From Cellulomonas sp. APG4 (GTDB lineage: Bacteria; Actinomycetota; Actinomycetes; Actinomycetales; Cellulomonadaceae): a stretch of DNA of 64,000 bases. The DNA lies in NCBI RefSeq assembly GCF_009996735.1, contig NZ_JAACYI010000015.1:1-64000 (forward strand), written 5' to 3'. The position numbers and the translations under genes are program-made. Shown in pieces: positions 37,608-45,931 of this stretch. Under the pieces are notes generated by a model. That model had not been told where the DNA came from, made no database searches, and saw only the letters and a list, made by a program, of their open reading frames with translations. Position 1 is the first letter of the stretch. Each line of letters starts with the position of its first letter.

Positions 37608-37662
37608 GCTCACGCGCACGCGTGCACGGGAATCGCGCGGCGGCACCGGCCGCCCGGCGCGG

Positions 37663-38181
37663 TCAGCCCGTGACGTCGCTCGCGTCGCGCGCCGGGCCGC
37701 GTGCGACGGCGCCCATCGCCTCGCCCAGCGCCGCGAACTGCCCCGCGGGCAGCAGGTCCACGAGGTTCTCGCGCACGGCGCGCACGTGCCCGGGAGCGCT
37801 GCGCACGAGGAGCTGCCAGCCGGCCTCCGTCATCACGCAGTTGACCCCGCGGCCGTCGTCGAGGCACGTACGACGGTCGACCAGGCCGCGCTTCTGCATG
37901 CGGGTGACGGTGTGCGTGACGCGGCTGCGCGAGTGCATGAGCGAGGCGGCGAGCTCGGACATGCGGATGGTGCGCAACGGTGCCTCGGACAGGCGCACGA
38001 GGATCTCGTACTCGCTGAGCGAGATGCCCGCGTCCTCCTCGAGCTGGCGGTTGAGCGCCTCGGCGAGGCGCGCGCTCCCCAGCAGGTACGAGCGCCATGC
38101 GACCTGCTCGTCGGCCGTGAGCCAGCGCGGCTCGTCCGCGGGTCCCACGGCCTGCGCGGGACGGGGGGTCGTCTCGGCCAT
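37663..38181 (-). CDS. MarR-family transcriptional regulator
   Basis: A 172-residue winged-helix regulator. Helix-turn-helix and wing are seen in GISLSEYEILVRLSEAPLRTIRMSELAASLMHSRSRVTHTVTRMQKRGLVDRR and in CLDDGRGVNCVMTEAG. ATG 38181 has a GGAGAGGGGAC ribosome site. It is divergent from yceI with inverted repeats between them, so it probably represses yceI and itself. The ligand is unknown; redox or lipophilic compounds are typical of this pairing. Confidence 0.9.
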   Translation of the reverse strand: MAETTPRPAQAVGPADEPRWLTADEQVAWRSYLLGSARLAEALNRQLEEDAGISLSEYEILVRLSEAPLRTIRMSELAASLMHSRSRVTHTVTRMQKRGLVDRRTCLDDGRGVNCVMTEAGWQLLVRSAPGHVRAVRENLVDLLPAGQFAALGEAMGAVARGPARDASDVTG

Positions 38182-38314
38182 GGTGGTCCCCTCTCCGTCC
38201 TGTCGGGGCACCCGGGTGCGGACCGGGTGCGTCGCGTGTGCGTCGCGTCGCGCGTGGGGGCAAGCCTGCCACCTCGCTCCGACGAGACGTGGGACGAGCC
38301 CCTTGCGCGCTGCC

Positions 38315-38365
38315 CTCAACTGTAGTAAAAACGTCAACGAAACCGATAGTTGAGACTTCAATCAA
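38315..38365. promoter_or_regulatory. MarR-type operators ahead of yceI
   Basis: A strikingly AT-rich island. CTCAACT (38315-38321) and AGTTGAG (38348-38354) form a perfect 7-bp inverted repeat 26 nt apart. The right arm is also part of a local palindrome TTGA-GACT-TCAA (38350-38361). The layout suggests two MarR dimer sites flanking or covering the yceI promoter. Confidence 0.55.
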
Positions 38366-38391
38366 GCCCGCCAGGGCGAGAAGGGGACACC

Positions 38392-38943
38392 ATGACCACC
38401 ACCACGCTGCCCGCCGGCCTCACCACCGGCACCTGGAACGTCGACGCCTCGCACAGCTCGGCCTCGTTCACCGTGCGCCACGCCGGCATCGCCAAGGTGC
38501 GCGGCACCGTGGCCATCACCGAGGGCACCATCGTCATCGGTGAGGACCTCGCGTCGAGCTCGGTCACGGCGACCCTGGACCCCGCGACCATCGACACCAA
38601 GGACGCGAACCGCGACGGCCACCTCAAGAGCGCCGACTTCTTCGACGTCGAGAACCACGGCACCTGGACCTTCACCTCGACCTCGGTCGAGCAGGCCGGC
38701 GACGACTACGTGGTCCGTGGCGACCTGACCATCCACGGCGTGACGCGCCCGGTCGCGCTCGCGACCGAGTTCCACGGCGCGGCGACCGACCCGTTCGGCA
38801 ACGCGCGCACGGGCTTCGAGGCGACCACGGAGGTCTCGCGCAAGGAGTTCGGCCTCACCTGGAACGCCGCGCTCGAGACCGGTGGCGTGCTCGTGGGCGA
38901 CACCGTCAAGATCGCGATCGACGTCTCGGCCGTCCGGGCCTGA
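38392..38943 (+). CDS. YceI-family polyisoprenoid-binding lipocalin-like protein
   Basis: A 183-residue YceI protein with no signal peptide (cytoplasmic). Signatures are GTWNVDASHSSASFTVRHAGIAKVRGTV, KDANRDGHLKSADFFDVENHGTWTF, LTIHGVTRPVALATEFHG and SRKEFGLTWNAALETGGVLVGD. The fold binds isoprenoid chains, so a link to menaquinone lipids is conceivable. ATG 38392 has a GAAGGGGAC ribosome site. It is regulated by the divergent MarR. Confidence 0.93.
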   Translation: MTTTTLPAGLTTGTWNVDASHSSASFTVRHAGIAKVRGTVAITEGTIVIGEDLASSSVTATLDPATIDTKDANRDGHLKSADFFDVENHGTWTFTSTSVEQAGDDYVVRGDLTIHGVTRPVALATEFHGAATDPFGNARTGFEATTEVSRKEFGLTWNAALETGGVLVGDTVKIAIDVSAVRA

Positions 38944-38980
38944 CCCCCCACGTCCCCGGCTCTCCCCCTGGCCGGGTGAC

Positions 38981-39020
38981 CACGACGCCGTCGGCGCCCT
39001 CGGGCACCGGCGGCGTCGTG
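38981..39020. terminator. Terminator between yceI and rex
   Basis: CACGACGCCG / CGGCGTCGTG, a perfect 10-bp stem with a 20-nt loop, midway between the converging yceI and rex stops. Either strand could use it. Confidence 0.55.
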
Positions 39021-39041
39021 CTGCCCGGGACGTGCCGACCG

Positions 39042-39698
39042 TCAGCCGACGGGCTCCGCACTCGCCTGGCGCGCGGCCTTGCGCCGCTCGTGGAACGCGA
39101 GGATCTGCAGCTCGCTCGCCAGGTCGACGGTGCGCACGTCCACGCCGTCGGGCACCTGGAGCACGCGCGGGACGAAGCTCAGCAGGCCCGTGACACCGAC
39201 GGCTACGAGCCGGTCGCACAGGTCCTGCGCCACCTCCGCCGGCGTCGCGAGCACGCCGATGCGGGCACCCTCACGCCGCACCACGCCCTCGAGCCCGTCG
39301 ACGTGCTCGACGCGCAGGCCCGCGACGGTGCGGCCGACGACGGCGGGATCGGCGTCCACCAGCGCCGCGACCCGGAAGCCCGAGCCCGCACCCGCCACGT
39401 AGTTGGCGAACGCGTTCCCCAGGTTGCCGACCCCGACGAGCACCACGACGAGGTCCCCCGTCACACCCAGCGCCGCCGCGACCTGCGTGGTCAGGTGCTC
39501 GACGTCGTAGCCGACCCCCCGCACGCCGTGCGACCCCAGGAACGACAGGTCCCGGCGCAGCTGGGCCGGGTTGACCCCGGCGAGGGCCGCGAGCTCGCCC
39601 GACGACGTCGTCGTGACCTCCTGCTGGGCGAGCTGCTCGAGCGCGCGCAGGTAGACGGGCAGGCGCGCGACCGTCGACGCCGGGACCGCCCGCGTCAT
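39042..39698 (-). CDS. rex: Redox-sensing transcriptional repressor Rex
   Basis: A 218-residue NADH/NAD+ sensor. The winged helix (SGELAALAGVNPAQLRRDLSFLGSHGVRGVGYDV) is at residues ~30-70. The Rossmann site VLVGVGNLGNAFANYV and the C-terminal swap helix (VDLASELQILAFHER) follow. It represses respiratory genes when NADH is low, and is released by NADH. A matching operator lies before the ggr-nuo operon at 20625. ATG 39698 overlaps the thioredoxin-like gene stop by 4 nt. The frequent downstream neighbour hemA is absent here. Confidence 0.94.
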   Translation of the reverse strand: MTRAVPASTVARLPVYLRALEQLAQQEVTTTSSGELAALAGVNPAQLRRDLSFLGSHGVRGVGYDVEHLTTQVAAALGVTGDLVVVLVGVGNLGNAFANYVAGAGSGFRVAALVDADPAVVGRTVAGLRVEHVDGLEGVVRREGARIGVLATPAEVAQDLCDRLVAVGVTGLLSFVPRVLQVPDGVDVRTVDLASELQILAFHERRKAARQASAEPVG

Positions 39699-39943
39699 CC
39701 CGTGACCCCGAGCGCCCGGCGCAGCCGCGGCGCCTCCACGCGCCAGAAGGCCTGCTGCACGCCGTCGACCGTCACCACGGGCACGTACTCGCCGTGCCGG
39801 GCCACGAGCACCGGGTCGGTGTCGACGTCGACCTCCACCCACTGCTCACCCGCCTCGGCCGCGACCTGCGCGACCACGGGCCGGGCCTCGTCGCACAGGT
39901 GGCAGCCGGCCCTCGTGTACAGGACCACGCGGGGTGAGCTCAT
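39695..39943 (-). CDS. Glutaredoxin/thioredoxin-like protein
   Basis: An 82-residue thioredoxin fold of the DUF836/glutaredoxin-like type. The active site is YTRAGCHLCDEARPVV (CxxC at residues ~14-17), with cis-Pro in YVPVVTVDG. It is coupled to rex by a 4-nt overlap, a common actinobacterial pairing that suggests a redox role. ATG 39943 is leaderless. Confidence 0.88.
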   Translation of the reverse strand: MSSPRVVLYTRAGCHLCDEARPVVAQVAAEAGEQWVEVDVDTDPVLVARHGEYVPVVTVDGVQQAFWRVEAPRLRRALGVTG

Positions 39944-39949
39944 GGGTCA

Positions 39950-39971
39950 ACCCTAGGCCGGTGACTACAGT
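39950..39971. promoter_or_regulatory. Back-to-back -10 elements (grx-rex and HAD gene)
   Basis: Only 34 nt separate start codons 39943 (minus) and 39978 (plus). TAGGGT on minus (39955-39950) and TACAGT on plus (39966-39971) each lie 6 nt from their start. Both genes look leaderless. Confidence 0.6.
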
Positions 39972-39977
39972 GGCCGG

Positions 39978-40850
39978 GTGGCCGAGCCGAACCGCGTCGC
40001 CCCCGACGGCGACCCCCGACGGGCTCCGCAGGACTCGGCCGAGGCCGTCGTCGAGGCCGCGCACGAGCACCTGCGGCCCGCCCGCGTCGCCGCGTTCTTC
40101 GACCTCGACAACACGATCATCCGAGGGGCGAGCGCGTTCCACCTCGCGGTGGGTCTGCGCCGCCGCGGGTTCTTCGGGACACGGGACCTGCTGGGCTTCG
40201 CCCTGCACCAGTCGCGCTACCTGATGATGGGCGAGAACCTCCGCCAGATCGACCAGGTGCGGGCGCGCGCCCTGTCGATCGTGGCCGGCCGCTCGGTCGC
40301 CGAGATCACGGCGATCGGCGAGGAGGTCTGGGACGAGGTCCTGTCGCTGCGCGTGTTCGCCGGGACGCAGGAGCTGCTCACCCAGCACCTGCGCGCGGGC
40401 CACCAGGTGTGGATCATCACCGCGAGCCCCGTCGAGATCGGCGAGCTCATCGGCCGCAGGCTCGGGGTCACGGGAGCGCTCGGCACCGTCGCCGAGCACG
40501 TCGACGGCTTCTACACCGGGCGCCTGGTGGGCGACATGATGCACGGGCGCGCCAAGGCGCGCGCCGTCGCCGAGCTCGCCGAGGTCGAGCACCTGGACCT
40601 CGGCGCGTGCTACGCCTACGGCGACTCGACGAACGACGTCCCGATCCTGTCGAGCGTGGGCCACCCCGTGGCGATCAACCCCGACGCACGGCTTCGCCGT
40701 CACGCGCGCGCGGCCGGGTGGCCCGTGCGCGAGTTCCGCGGACGGCGCCGCACCGCGGTGCGCCGCAGCACGCACGCCGCGAGCCTCGCGGGCGGCGCCT
40801 GGGCCGCGAGCCTCGTGATCCGCGCGGCCCGGCGCGCGCTCCAGCGCTGA
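39978..40850 (+). CDS. HAD-IB family phosphatase (SerB-like)
   Basis: A 290-residue haloacid dehalogenase hydrolase. Motif I is FFDLDNTIIRG, motif II ITASP, and motif III/IV K...YGDSTNDVPILSSVG. A helical cap (residues 60-140) resembles SerB2-like HAD-IB enzymes, which often act on phospholipid or phosphoserine substrates. A C-terminal Ala/Arg-rich amphipathic helix (SLAGGAWAASLVIRAARRALQ) may touch the membrane. GTG start. It converges with the GH51 gene. Confidence 0.88.
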   Translation: MAEPNRVAPDGDPRRAPQDSAEAVVEAAHEHLRPARVAAFFDLDNTIIRGASAFHLAVGLRRRGFFGTRDLLGFALHQSRYLMMGENLRQIDQVRARALSIVAGRSVAEITAIGEEVWDEVLSLRVFAGTQELLTQHLRAGHQVWIITASPVEIGELIGRRLGVTGALGTVAEHVDGFYTGRLVGDMMHGRAKARAVAELAEVEHLDLGACYAYGDSTNDVPILSSVGHPVAINPDARLRRHARAAGWPVREFRGRRRTAVRRSTHAASLAGGAWAASLVIRAARRALQR

Positions 40851-40872
40851 CCGCGCCGACGGCGGTGACGCC

Positions 40873-42381
40873 TCAGGCGGTCCGCAGGCGCAGCATCGAC
40901 CACGAGACGGCCGGGAGCTCGACCCGCACGCGCCCGTCCTCGGCCGCGGCCGTCGCGTTCGGACGCGGCACGAGCGAGTCCTCGTCGTCGGCGCTGCTGC
41001 GCGCGTGGACGTCCGGGTTCGCGAGCGTGACCGCCTCGACCACCTCCACGCGACCGAACGCCCGGAGGTCCACGTCGAGCGTGAGTGGCCCGTCGACCGA
41101 GCGGTTGACCGCGAACACCGTGATCGCCCCCGACTCGTCGTCATGGGTCGCGACCGCGTCCAGCAACGGGGTCTCGCCGAACTTCGCGGTCTGCGTCGTC
41201 GGCGTGCGGACCTCGGGTCGCAGCACCTGACCTGCCGCGTGCCGCGACGTCAGGGCGAACGGGTGGAACGTGGTCTGGCGCCACACGCGCCCGTCGGGCT
41301 CGGTGACGATGGGGGCGATCACGTTGACGAGCTGGGCGAGGCTCGCGGCGTGCACGCGGTCCGTGTGCCGCAGCAGCGAGATCAGCAGGTTGCCCACGAC
41401 GACGGCGTCCGCGACGTTGTAGCGGTCCTCGAGCAGCGCGGGGGCCACCGGCCAGTCCTCGCGCGGCGGGGCCGACGGGCCCGAGTTCATGTACCAGACG
41501 TTCCACTCGTCGAACGAGATCGCGATGCGCTTGTCGACGCCGCGCTCGGCGCGCACCGAGTCCGCGGTGTGCACGACGTCGTCGATGAAGCGGTCCATGT
41601 CGAGGGCCGACCCCAGGAAGCTCGCGAGGTCCCCGTCCTGCTCCCAGTAGTAGGCGTGCGCCGAGACCATGTCCACCAGGTCGTACGTCTCGCCCAGCAC
41701 GGTGCGCTCCCACGCGCCGAAGGTCGGCATCGCGCGGCCCGAGCTGCCGCACGCGACCAGCTCGACGTCACGGTCGACCATGCGCATCGCGCGCGCGGTC
41801 TCGGCTGCGAGCCGGCCGTACTCCGCCGCCGTCTTGTGACCCACCTGCCACGGCCCGTCCATCTCGTTGCCGAGGCACCACAGGCGGATGCCGTGCGGCT
41901 GCTCGCTGCCGTGCGCGCGCCGCAGGTCGGACCAGTGGGTGCCACCGGGCACGTTGCAGTACTCGAGCAGGTCGAGCGCCTCCTGGACGCCGCGGGTCCC
42001 GAGGTTGACCGCCATCATCGGCTCGACGCCCGCCTTGGTGCACCACCGCACGAACTCGTCGACACCCACGGTGTTCGGCTCGGTGGTGTGCCAGGCCAGG
42101 TCGAGGCGGCGGGGACGCTGGTCCACCGGGCCGATCCCGTCCTCCCAGCGGTAGCCCGAGACGAAGTTGCCGCCTGGGTAGCGCACGGTCGAGACACCGA
42201 GCTCGCGGACCAGCGCGAGCACGTCGCCGCGGAACCCGTCCGCGTCCGCGCTCGGGTGCTCGGGGTCGTGGATGCCTCCGTAGACGCAGCGGCCGAGGTG
42301 CTCGACGAAGCTGCCGAAGGTGCGTCGCCGGACGGGGCCGACGGTGAAGGCGGGGTCGAGGACGACGGTGGCCTGGGACAT
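40873..42381 (-). CDS. GH51 alpha-L-arabinofuranosidase
   Basis: A 502-residue intracellular enzyme (no signal peptide) that releases L-arabinose from imported arabino-oligosaccharides. The N-terminal TIM barrel has RTFGSFVEHLGRCVYGGI, VRYPGGNFVSGYRWEDGIGP, the acid/base Glu in WCLGNEMDGPW, and the nucleophile Glu in ISFDEWNVWY. A C-terminal beta domain follows. Length matches the family. It is probably part of the arabinan regulon with the GH43 protein and araBDA. ATG 42381; ribosome site weak (GGAGAG). Confidence 0.93.
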   Translation of the reverse strand: MSQATVVLDPAFTVGPVRRRTFGSFVEHLGRCVYGGIHDPEHPSADADGFRGDVLALVRELGVSTVRYPGGNFVSGYRWEDGIGPVDQRPRRLDLAWHTTEPNTVGVDEFVRWCTKAGVEPMMAVNLGTRGVQEALDLLEYCNVPGGTHWSDLRRAHGSEQPHGIRLWCLGNEMDGPWQVGHKTAAEYGRLAAETARAMRMVDRDVELVACGSSGRAMPTFGAWERTVLGETYDLVDMVSAHAYYWEQDGDLASFLGSALDMDRFIDDVVHTADSVRAERGVDKRIAISFDEWNVWYMNSGPSAPPREDWPVAPALLEDRYNVADAVVVGNLLISLLRHTDRVHAASLAQLVNVIAPIVTEPDGRVWRQTTFHPFALTSRHAAGQVLRPEVRTPTTQTAKFGETPLLDAVATHDDESGAITVFAVNRSVDGPLTLDVDLRAFGRVEVVEAVTLANPDVHARSSADDEDSLVPRPNATAAAEDGRVRVELPAVSWSMLRLRTA

Positions 42382-42487
42382 GCGGCGGACTCTCCAACCT
42401 GCGGGGCACGGGGCGGCAGTACCCACACTGCCAGGGTCCGACGCGGCCGTGAGACCGACGGCAGACGCCTCTGCATCGATGTAGAAC

Positions 42488-42528
42488 AGCGAGTGCTCAC
42501 GCTCCCAGCAGCGCGTCCGGCTTGTCAA
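42488..42528 (-). promoter_or_regulatory. Candidate GH51 promoter with LacI-like palindrome
   Basis: On minus, a TTGACA -35 (42528-42523) is followed 19 nt later by AGCGTGAGCACTCGCT (42503-42488). That sequence is a symmetric AGCG-N-G-N-GC-N-C-N-CGCT element, and its GTGAGC half resembles the araB and GH43 operators (about 9 of 14 positions). No clear -10 is seen. This is the weakest member of the proposed regulon. Confidence 0.35.
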
Positions 42529-42559
42529 TCGACCAGGACGGCGGCCCGTCCCGGGACGC

Positions 42560-42592
42560 CGAAGGGCCCGGCCGTGACGGCCGGGCCCTTCG
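42560..42592 (-). terminator. Strong terminator after the bS22 gene
   Basis: CGAAGGGCCCGGCC / GGCCGGGCCCTTCG, a perfect 14-bp stem with loop GTGAC, starting 10 nt past the bS22 stop. It insulates GH51 from the HTH-bS22 transcript. Confidence 0.85.
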
Positions 42593-42602
42593 GGGAACGT
42601 GA

Positions 42603-42701
42603 CTACTTCTTGTTGCGGCGCTGGTGGCGCGTCTTGCGCAGCAGCTTGCGGTGCTTCTTCTTGGCCATGCGCTTGCGGCGCTTCTTGATGACGGAGCCCA
42701 C
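42603..42701 (-). CDS. Small ribosomal protein bS22 (AURKAIP1/COX24-domain)
   Basis: A 32-residue, extremely basic protein: it starts VGSVIKKRRKRMAKKKHR and ends RHQRRNKK. This matches the bS22 protein found in the mycobacterial 30S subunit, where the gene (33 residues in M. tuberculosis) also lies beside a small helix-turn-helix gene. GTG 42701 has a GAGGA ribosome site. A dedicated strong terminator follows. It is probably highly expressed. Confidence 0.9.
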   Translation of the reverse strand: MGSVIKKRRKRMAKKKHRKLLRKTRHQRRNKK

Positions 42702-42850
42702 GGGTCCTCGCAGTCTGATCGGGTCTGCGCGGACCGCTGTCAGTGCCGACGACGTGCCGTCGTCCGGCTCGGCAGGACCCCGCGCGCGGAAAAGTCCGTC
42801 GCCCACTCTACCCGGTCCCCCGCGTCGACGCGGAACGACGGGTGCCGGGC

Positions 42851-43096
42851 TCAGGAGCTCAGGCGGCCCTCGCCCTCGCGGCGCTCGTCGACGGGCTCCT
42901 CGAGGTGCTCGACGGACGACGTCGCGAGGAAGGCGTCGAGCGCGTCCTGCGGCACGCGGAACGAGCGCCCCACGCGGACGGCGGGCAGCTCACCACCGTG
43001 CACGAGGCGGTAGACGGTCATGCGCGAGACGCGCATGAGCTCGGCGACCTCGGCCACCGTGAGGTAGCGCACCCGCGGCTGGGGCCCGTTCTGCAT
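42851..43096 (-). CDS. Excisionase-type helix-turn-helix protein
   Basis: An 81-residue MerR/excisionase-like DNA-binding protein. YLTVAEVAELMRVSRMTVYRLVHGGELPAVRVGRSFRVPQDALDAFL spans the HTH and wing, and the tail is acidic. Its position directly before bS22 is conserved in actinobacteria, so this is chromosomal housekeeping rather than phage. Target unknown. ATG 43096; 149 nt to the bS22 start. Confidence 0.88.
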   Translation of the reverse strand: MQNGPQPRVRYLTVAEVAELMRVSRMTVYRLVHGGELPAVRVGRSFRVPQDALDAFLATSSVEHLEEPVDERREGEGRLSS

Positions 43097-43248
43097 GACG
43101 CCTCGCTCCGACTGTCCGTGGGCGCACGGCCCGCGGTGCGTGGCCCTGCGCCGCGCACGTGAACCCTAGGGCCTGGAGGGACGCGAGTGAAAGGGCGCGA
43201 CCTCTGCGACGCATGTGACATCACCCGAACAGCCCCGTCGGCGTCGGG

Positions 43249-44445
43249 TCAGTCGTAGAGGGGGTCGAGGTCGTACCAGTCGAAGACGGCCTGGCGCGTC
43301 GCCAGCACGGTGCGGTCGACGTCGTCGGCGGGGTCGTACCCCTCCGACCACGCGCGCGGGCGGCGCAGGTCGGGCTCGTCGCTCATCGTCAGCGGCGCCT
43401 CGAGCCCCAGGCGCTCGTGCACGAGCACGCGCCAGGCCTCGGGCACCGGCGCCACCGGGTCGAGAGGGCGGTGGGCAGCGATCGCCACGAGGTGCGTCCA
43501 CACGAGCGGCACGACGTGCGCGACGGCGTACCCGCCGCCGCCGAGCGCCAGCCAGCGTCCGCCGCTCACCTCGTGCGCGAGCTCGTGCATCGCCTCGATC
43601 CCGACGCGCTGGGCCTCGACCGAGACGTCCAGGTGGGTGAGCGGGTCCTCGCCGTGCGCGTCGCACCCGTGCTGGCTCACGACGACGTCGGGCGCGAACG
43701 CGCGCACGAGCGGCACCGCGACCGACTCCACAGCACGCAGCCACCGCGAGCCCGACGTGCGGAGCGGCAGGGCCACGTTGACCGCGCGGCCGCGGGCGTG
43801 GGCGCCGCCCACGTCGTTCGCGTGCCCCGTGCCGGGGAAGAGGGTGCGGCCGCTCTCGTGCACCGAGACCGTCAGCACGCGGGGGTCGTCCCAGAACGCG
43901 CGCTCGACGCCGTCGCCGTGGTGCGCGTCGAGGTCGACGTACGCGACGCGCTCCGCTCCCTCGTCGAGCAGGCGACGGATCGCCGCGACGGCGTCGTTGT
44001 ACACGCAGAAGCCCGACGCGCGGTCCCGCATCGCGTGGTGCATCCCGCCCGCCACGTTCACGCCGTGCAGCGCCCGGCCGGACCACACGGCCTCGGCGGC
44101 CGCGACGCTGCCCGCGACGATGCGGGCGGCCGCCTCGTGCATGCCCGGGAACACCGGGTCGTCCTCGGTGCCGAGACCGTGCGGCACGTCGGGCTCCCCC
44201 GTGCGCGAGGCCGCACGCACCGCGGCGACGTACGCCGGGTCGTGCGCGAGGGCCAGCACGTCGTCGGGCGCCGGGGCGGCCCCCACCACGCGCACGCCCG
44301 GCGCGTCGAGCAGTCCGAGCGCGTCGGCGAGCGCGAACGTGAGCTCGAGCCGGACCGGCGCCATCGGGTGACCCCGGCCGAAGTCGTAGCCCAGCATCTC
44401 GGGCGACCACACCACGTGCGCCGTGGTCTGTCCGGGTGGGCCCAT
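43249..44445 (-). CDS. acuC: AcuC-type histone deacetylase family protein
   Basis: A 398-residue class I/II deacetylase fold. Zn and catalytic residues lie in RDRASGFCVYNDAVAAIR, YVDLDAHHGDGVERAFWDDPRV (tandem His), and VSQHGCDAHGEDPLTHLDVS (Asp ligand). AcuC-type enzymes deacetylate acetyl-CoA synthetase and other lysines; the acetyltransferase partner is not in this window. ATG 44445 is leaderless. It is divergent from ktrB. Confidence 0.88.
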   Translation of the reverse strand: MGPPGQTTAHVVWSPEMLGYDFGRGHPMAPVRLELTFALADALGLLDAPGVRVVGAAPAPDDVLALAHDPAYVAAVRAASRTGEPDVPHGLGTEDDPVFPGMHEAAARIVAGSVAAAEAVWSGRALHGVNVAGGMHHAMRDRASGFCVYNDAVAAIRRLLDEGAERVAYVDLDAHHGDGVERAFWDDPRVLTVSVHESGRTLFPGTGHANDVGGAHARGRAVNVALPLRTSGSRWLRAVESVAVPLVRAFAPDVVVSQHGCDAHGEDPLTHLDVSVEAQRVGIEAMHELAHEVSGGRWLALGGGGYAVAHVVPLVWTHLVAIAAHRPLDPVAPVPEAWRVLVHERLGLEAPLTMSDEPDLRRPRAWSEGYDPADDVDRTVLATRQAVFDWYDLDPLYD

Positions 44446-44451
44446 GGGTGC

Positions 44452-44457
44452 ACGCTA
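44452..44457 (-). promoter_or_regulatory. -10 element for leaderless acuC
   Basis: TAGCGT on the minus strand lies 6 nt before the acuC ATG; there is no ribosome site. Confidence 0.5.
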
Positions 44458-44560
44458 GCGCCCGGCGACCGGCCGTGGCGCGTGCGGGCCCGTGGCCGTG
44501 GGACGTGCCAGAGTTGCCTTGGCGCGCAGCAGCTCGTCGACGGCCCCGGGAAGGAGCGGC

Positions 44561-45931
44561 GTGGAGGTCCCCCGTCCGTTCCTGCTCGCGCGCGAGAAGG
44601 TCGACCAGGTCGCCCGCCAGTCGCCCGCCCGGCTCGCCCTCACGGTGTTCGCGAGCGTCATCGCGGTCTTCACGGCGCTGCTCCTGACGCCCCAGGCCAC
44701 GGCGTCGGGTCGGAGCGCCCCCTTCGCGGACGCGCTGTTCACCGCGACGTCGGCCGTGTGCGTCACGGGTCTGGTGACCGTGCCCACGGGCACCTACTGG
44801 TCGGGGTTCGGGCAGGCCGTGATCCTCGCGGGCATCCAGGTGGGCGGCCTGGGCGTCATGACGCTCGCCTCGCTGCTGGGCATGGCCGTCTCGCGCCGCA
44901 TCGGGCTGACGCAGCGCCTCCTCACGGCGTCGGAGACCAAGACCGCGCGCCTCGGCGAGGTCGGCTCGCTCGTGCGCGTGGTCATCCTGACCTCGCTCGT
45001 CCTCGAGGTCGCGATCGCCGTCGTGCTCGTGCCGCGCTTCCTGACGCTGGGCGACAGCCTGGGCGACGCGCTGTGGTACGGCGTCTTCTACGCCGTCTCG
45101 GCGTTCAACAACGCCGGCTTCGTGCCGACCGAGGAAGGGCTGATGCCCTACGTCGGTGACTGGTGGATGGGCCTGCCGATCATCCTGGGCGTGTTCATCG
45201 GGTCGCTCGGCTTCCCGGTGATCCTCAACATCGCCAACCGGGGCCGTGACGTCGCGCGCTGGAGCCTGCACACCAAGCTCACGCTCGCCACGTCAGGGCT
45301 GCTCGTGCTCGCGGGCAGCGTGCTCATCGGCGCGTTCGAGTGGCGCCGCGACGAGACGTTCGGCGGCCTCGACCTGCCGACCAAGATCCTGGCCTCGCTG
45401 TTCGCCGGGGTGATGCCGCGCTCGGGCGGGTTCTCGACCGTCGACACGGGCGAGATGCACGAGGCGACGTGGCTGCTCACCGACGCGCTCATGTTCGTGG
45501 GCGGCGGCAGCGCCTCGACCGCGGGCGGCATCAAGGTCACGACCCTCGCCGTCATGCTGCTCGCGATCCTCGCGGAGGCACGCGGAGACCAGGACGTCGA
45601 GGCGTTCGGTCGCAGGGTCCCGCGCGACACCCTGCGCCTGGCCGTCGCCGTCGTGTTCATCGGCGCGTCCACCGTGCTGGTCGCGAGCCTGTTGCTGCTC
45701 GAGATCACCGGGTGGACGCTGGACGTCGTGCTCTTCGAGGTGCTCTCGGCGTTCGCGACCGTGGGGCTGAGCACCGGCGTCACCGCCGACCTGCCCGAGA
45801 CTGGCAAGTACGTCCTGACCGCGCTCATGTTCGTGGGGCGCACCGGGACCATGACCGTGGCGGCGGCCCTCGCCCTACGCGACCGGCGCAGGGTGATCCG
45901 CTACCCCGAGGAGAGGCCGATCATTGGCTGA
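44561..45931 (+). CDS. ktrB: TrkH/KtrB-type potassium uptake channel subunit
   Basis: A 456-residue cation translocator with four M1-P-M2 repeats. The selectivity-loop segments are TATSAVCVTGLV, AVSAFNNAGFV, MPRSGGFSTVDTG and FATVGLSTGV, each with the conserved Gly. Length fits KtrB/Ktr-like subunits. GTG 44561 was chosen for its AAGGAG ribosome site 4 nt upstream. The stop region overlaps the downstream regulator by 8 nt, forming a two-gene K+ uptake operon. Confidence 0.93.
   Translation: MEVPRPFLLAREKVDQVARQSPARLALTVFASVIAVFTALLLTPQATASGRSAPFADALFTATSAVCVTGLVTVPTGTYWSGFGQAVILAGIQVGGLGVMTLASLLGMAVSRRIGLTQRLLTASETKTARLGEVGSLVRVVILTSLVLEVAIAVVLVPRFLTLGDSLGDALWYGVFYAVSAFNNAGFVPTEEGLMPYVGDWWMGLPIILGVFIGSLGFPVILNIANRGRDVARWSLHTKLTLATSGLLVLAGSVLIGAFEWRRDETFGGLDLPTKILASLFAGVMPRSGGFSTVDTGEMHEATWLLTDALMFVGGGSASTAGGIKVTTLAVMLLAILAEARGDQDVEAFGRRVPRDTLRLAVAVVFIGASTVLVASLLLLEITGWTLDVVLFEVLSAFATVGLSTGVTADLPETGKYVLTALMFVGRTGTMTVAAALALRDRRRVIRYPEERPIIG

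Noticed and set aside
42851-43096. Phage excisionase / integrated element
   Set aside because: The HTH resembles excisionases, but there is no integrase, att site or phage gene nearby, and the HTH-bS22 pair is a chromosomal arrangement.
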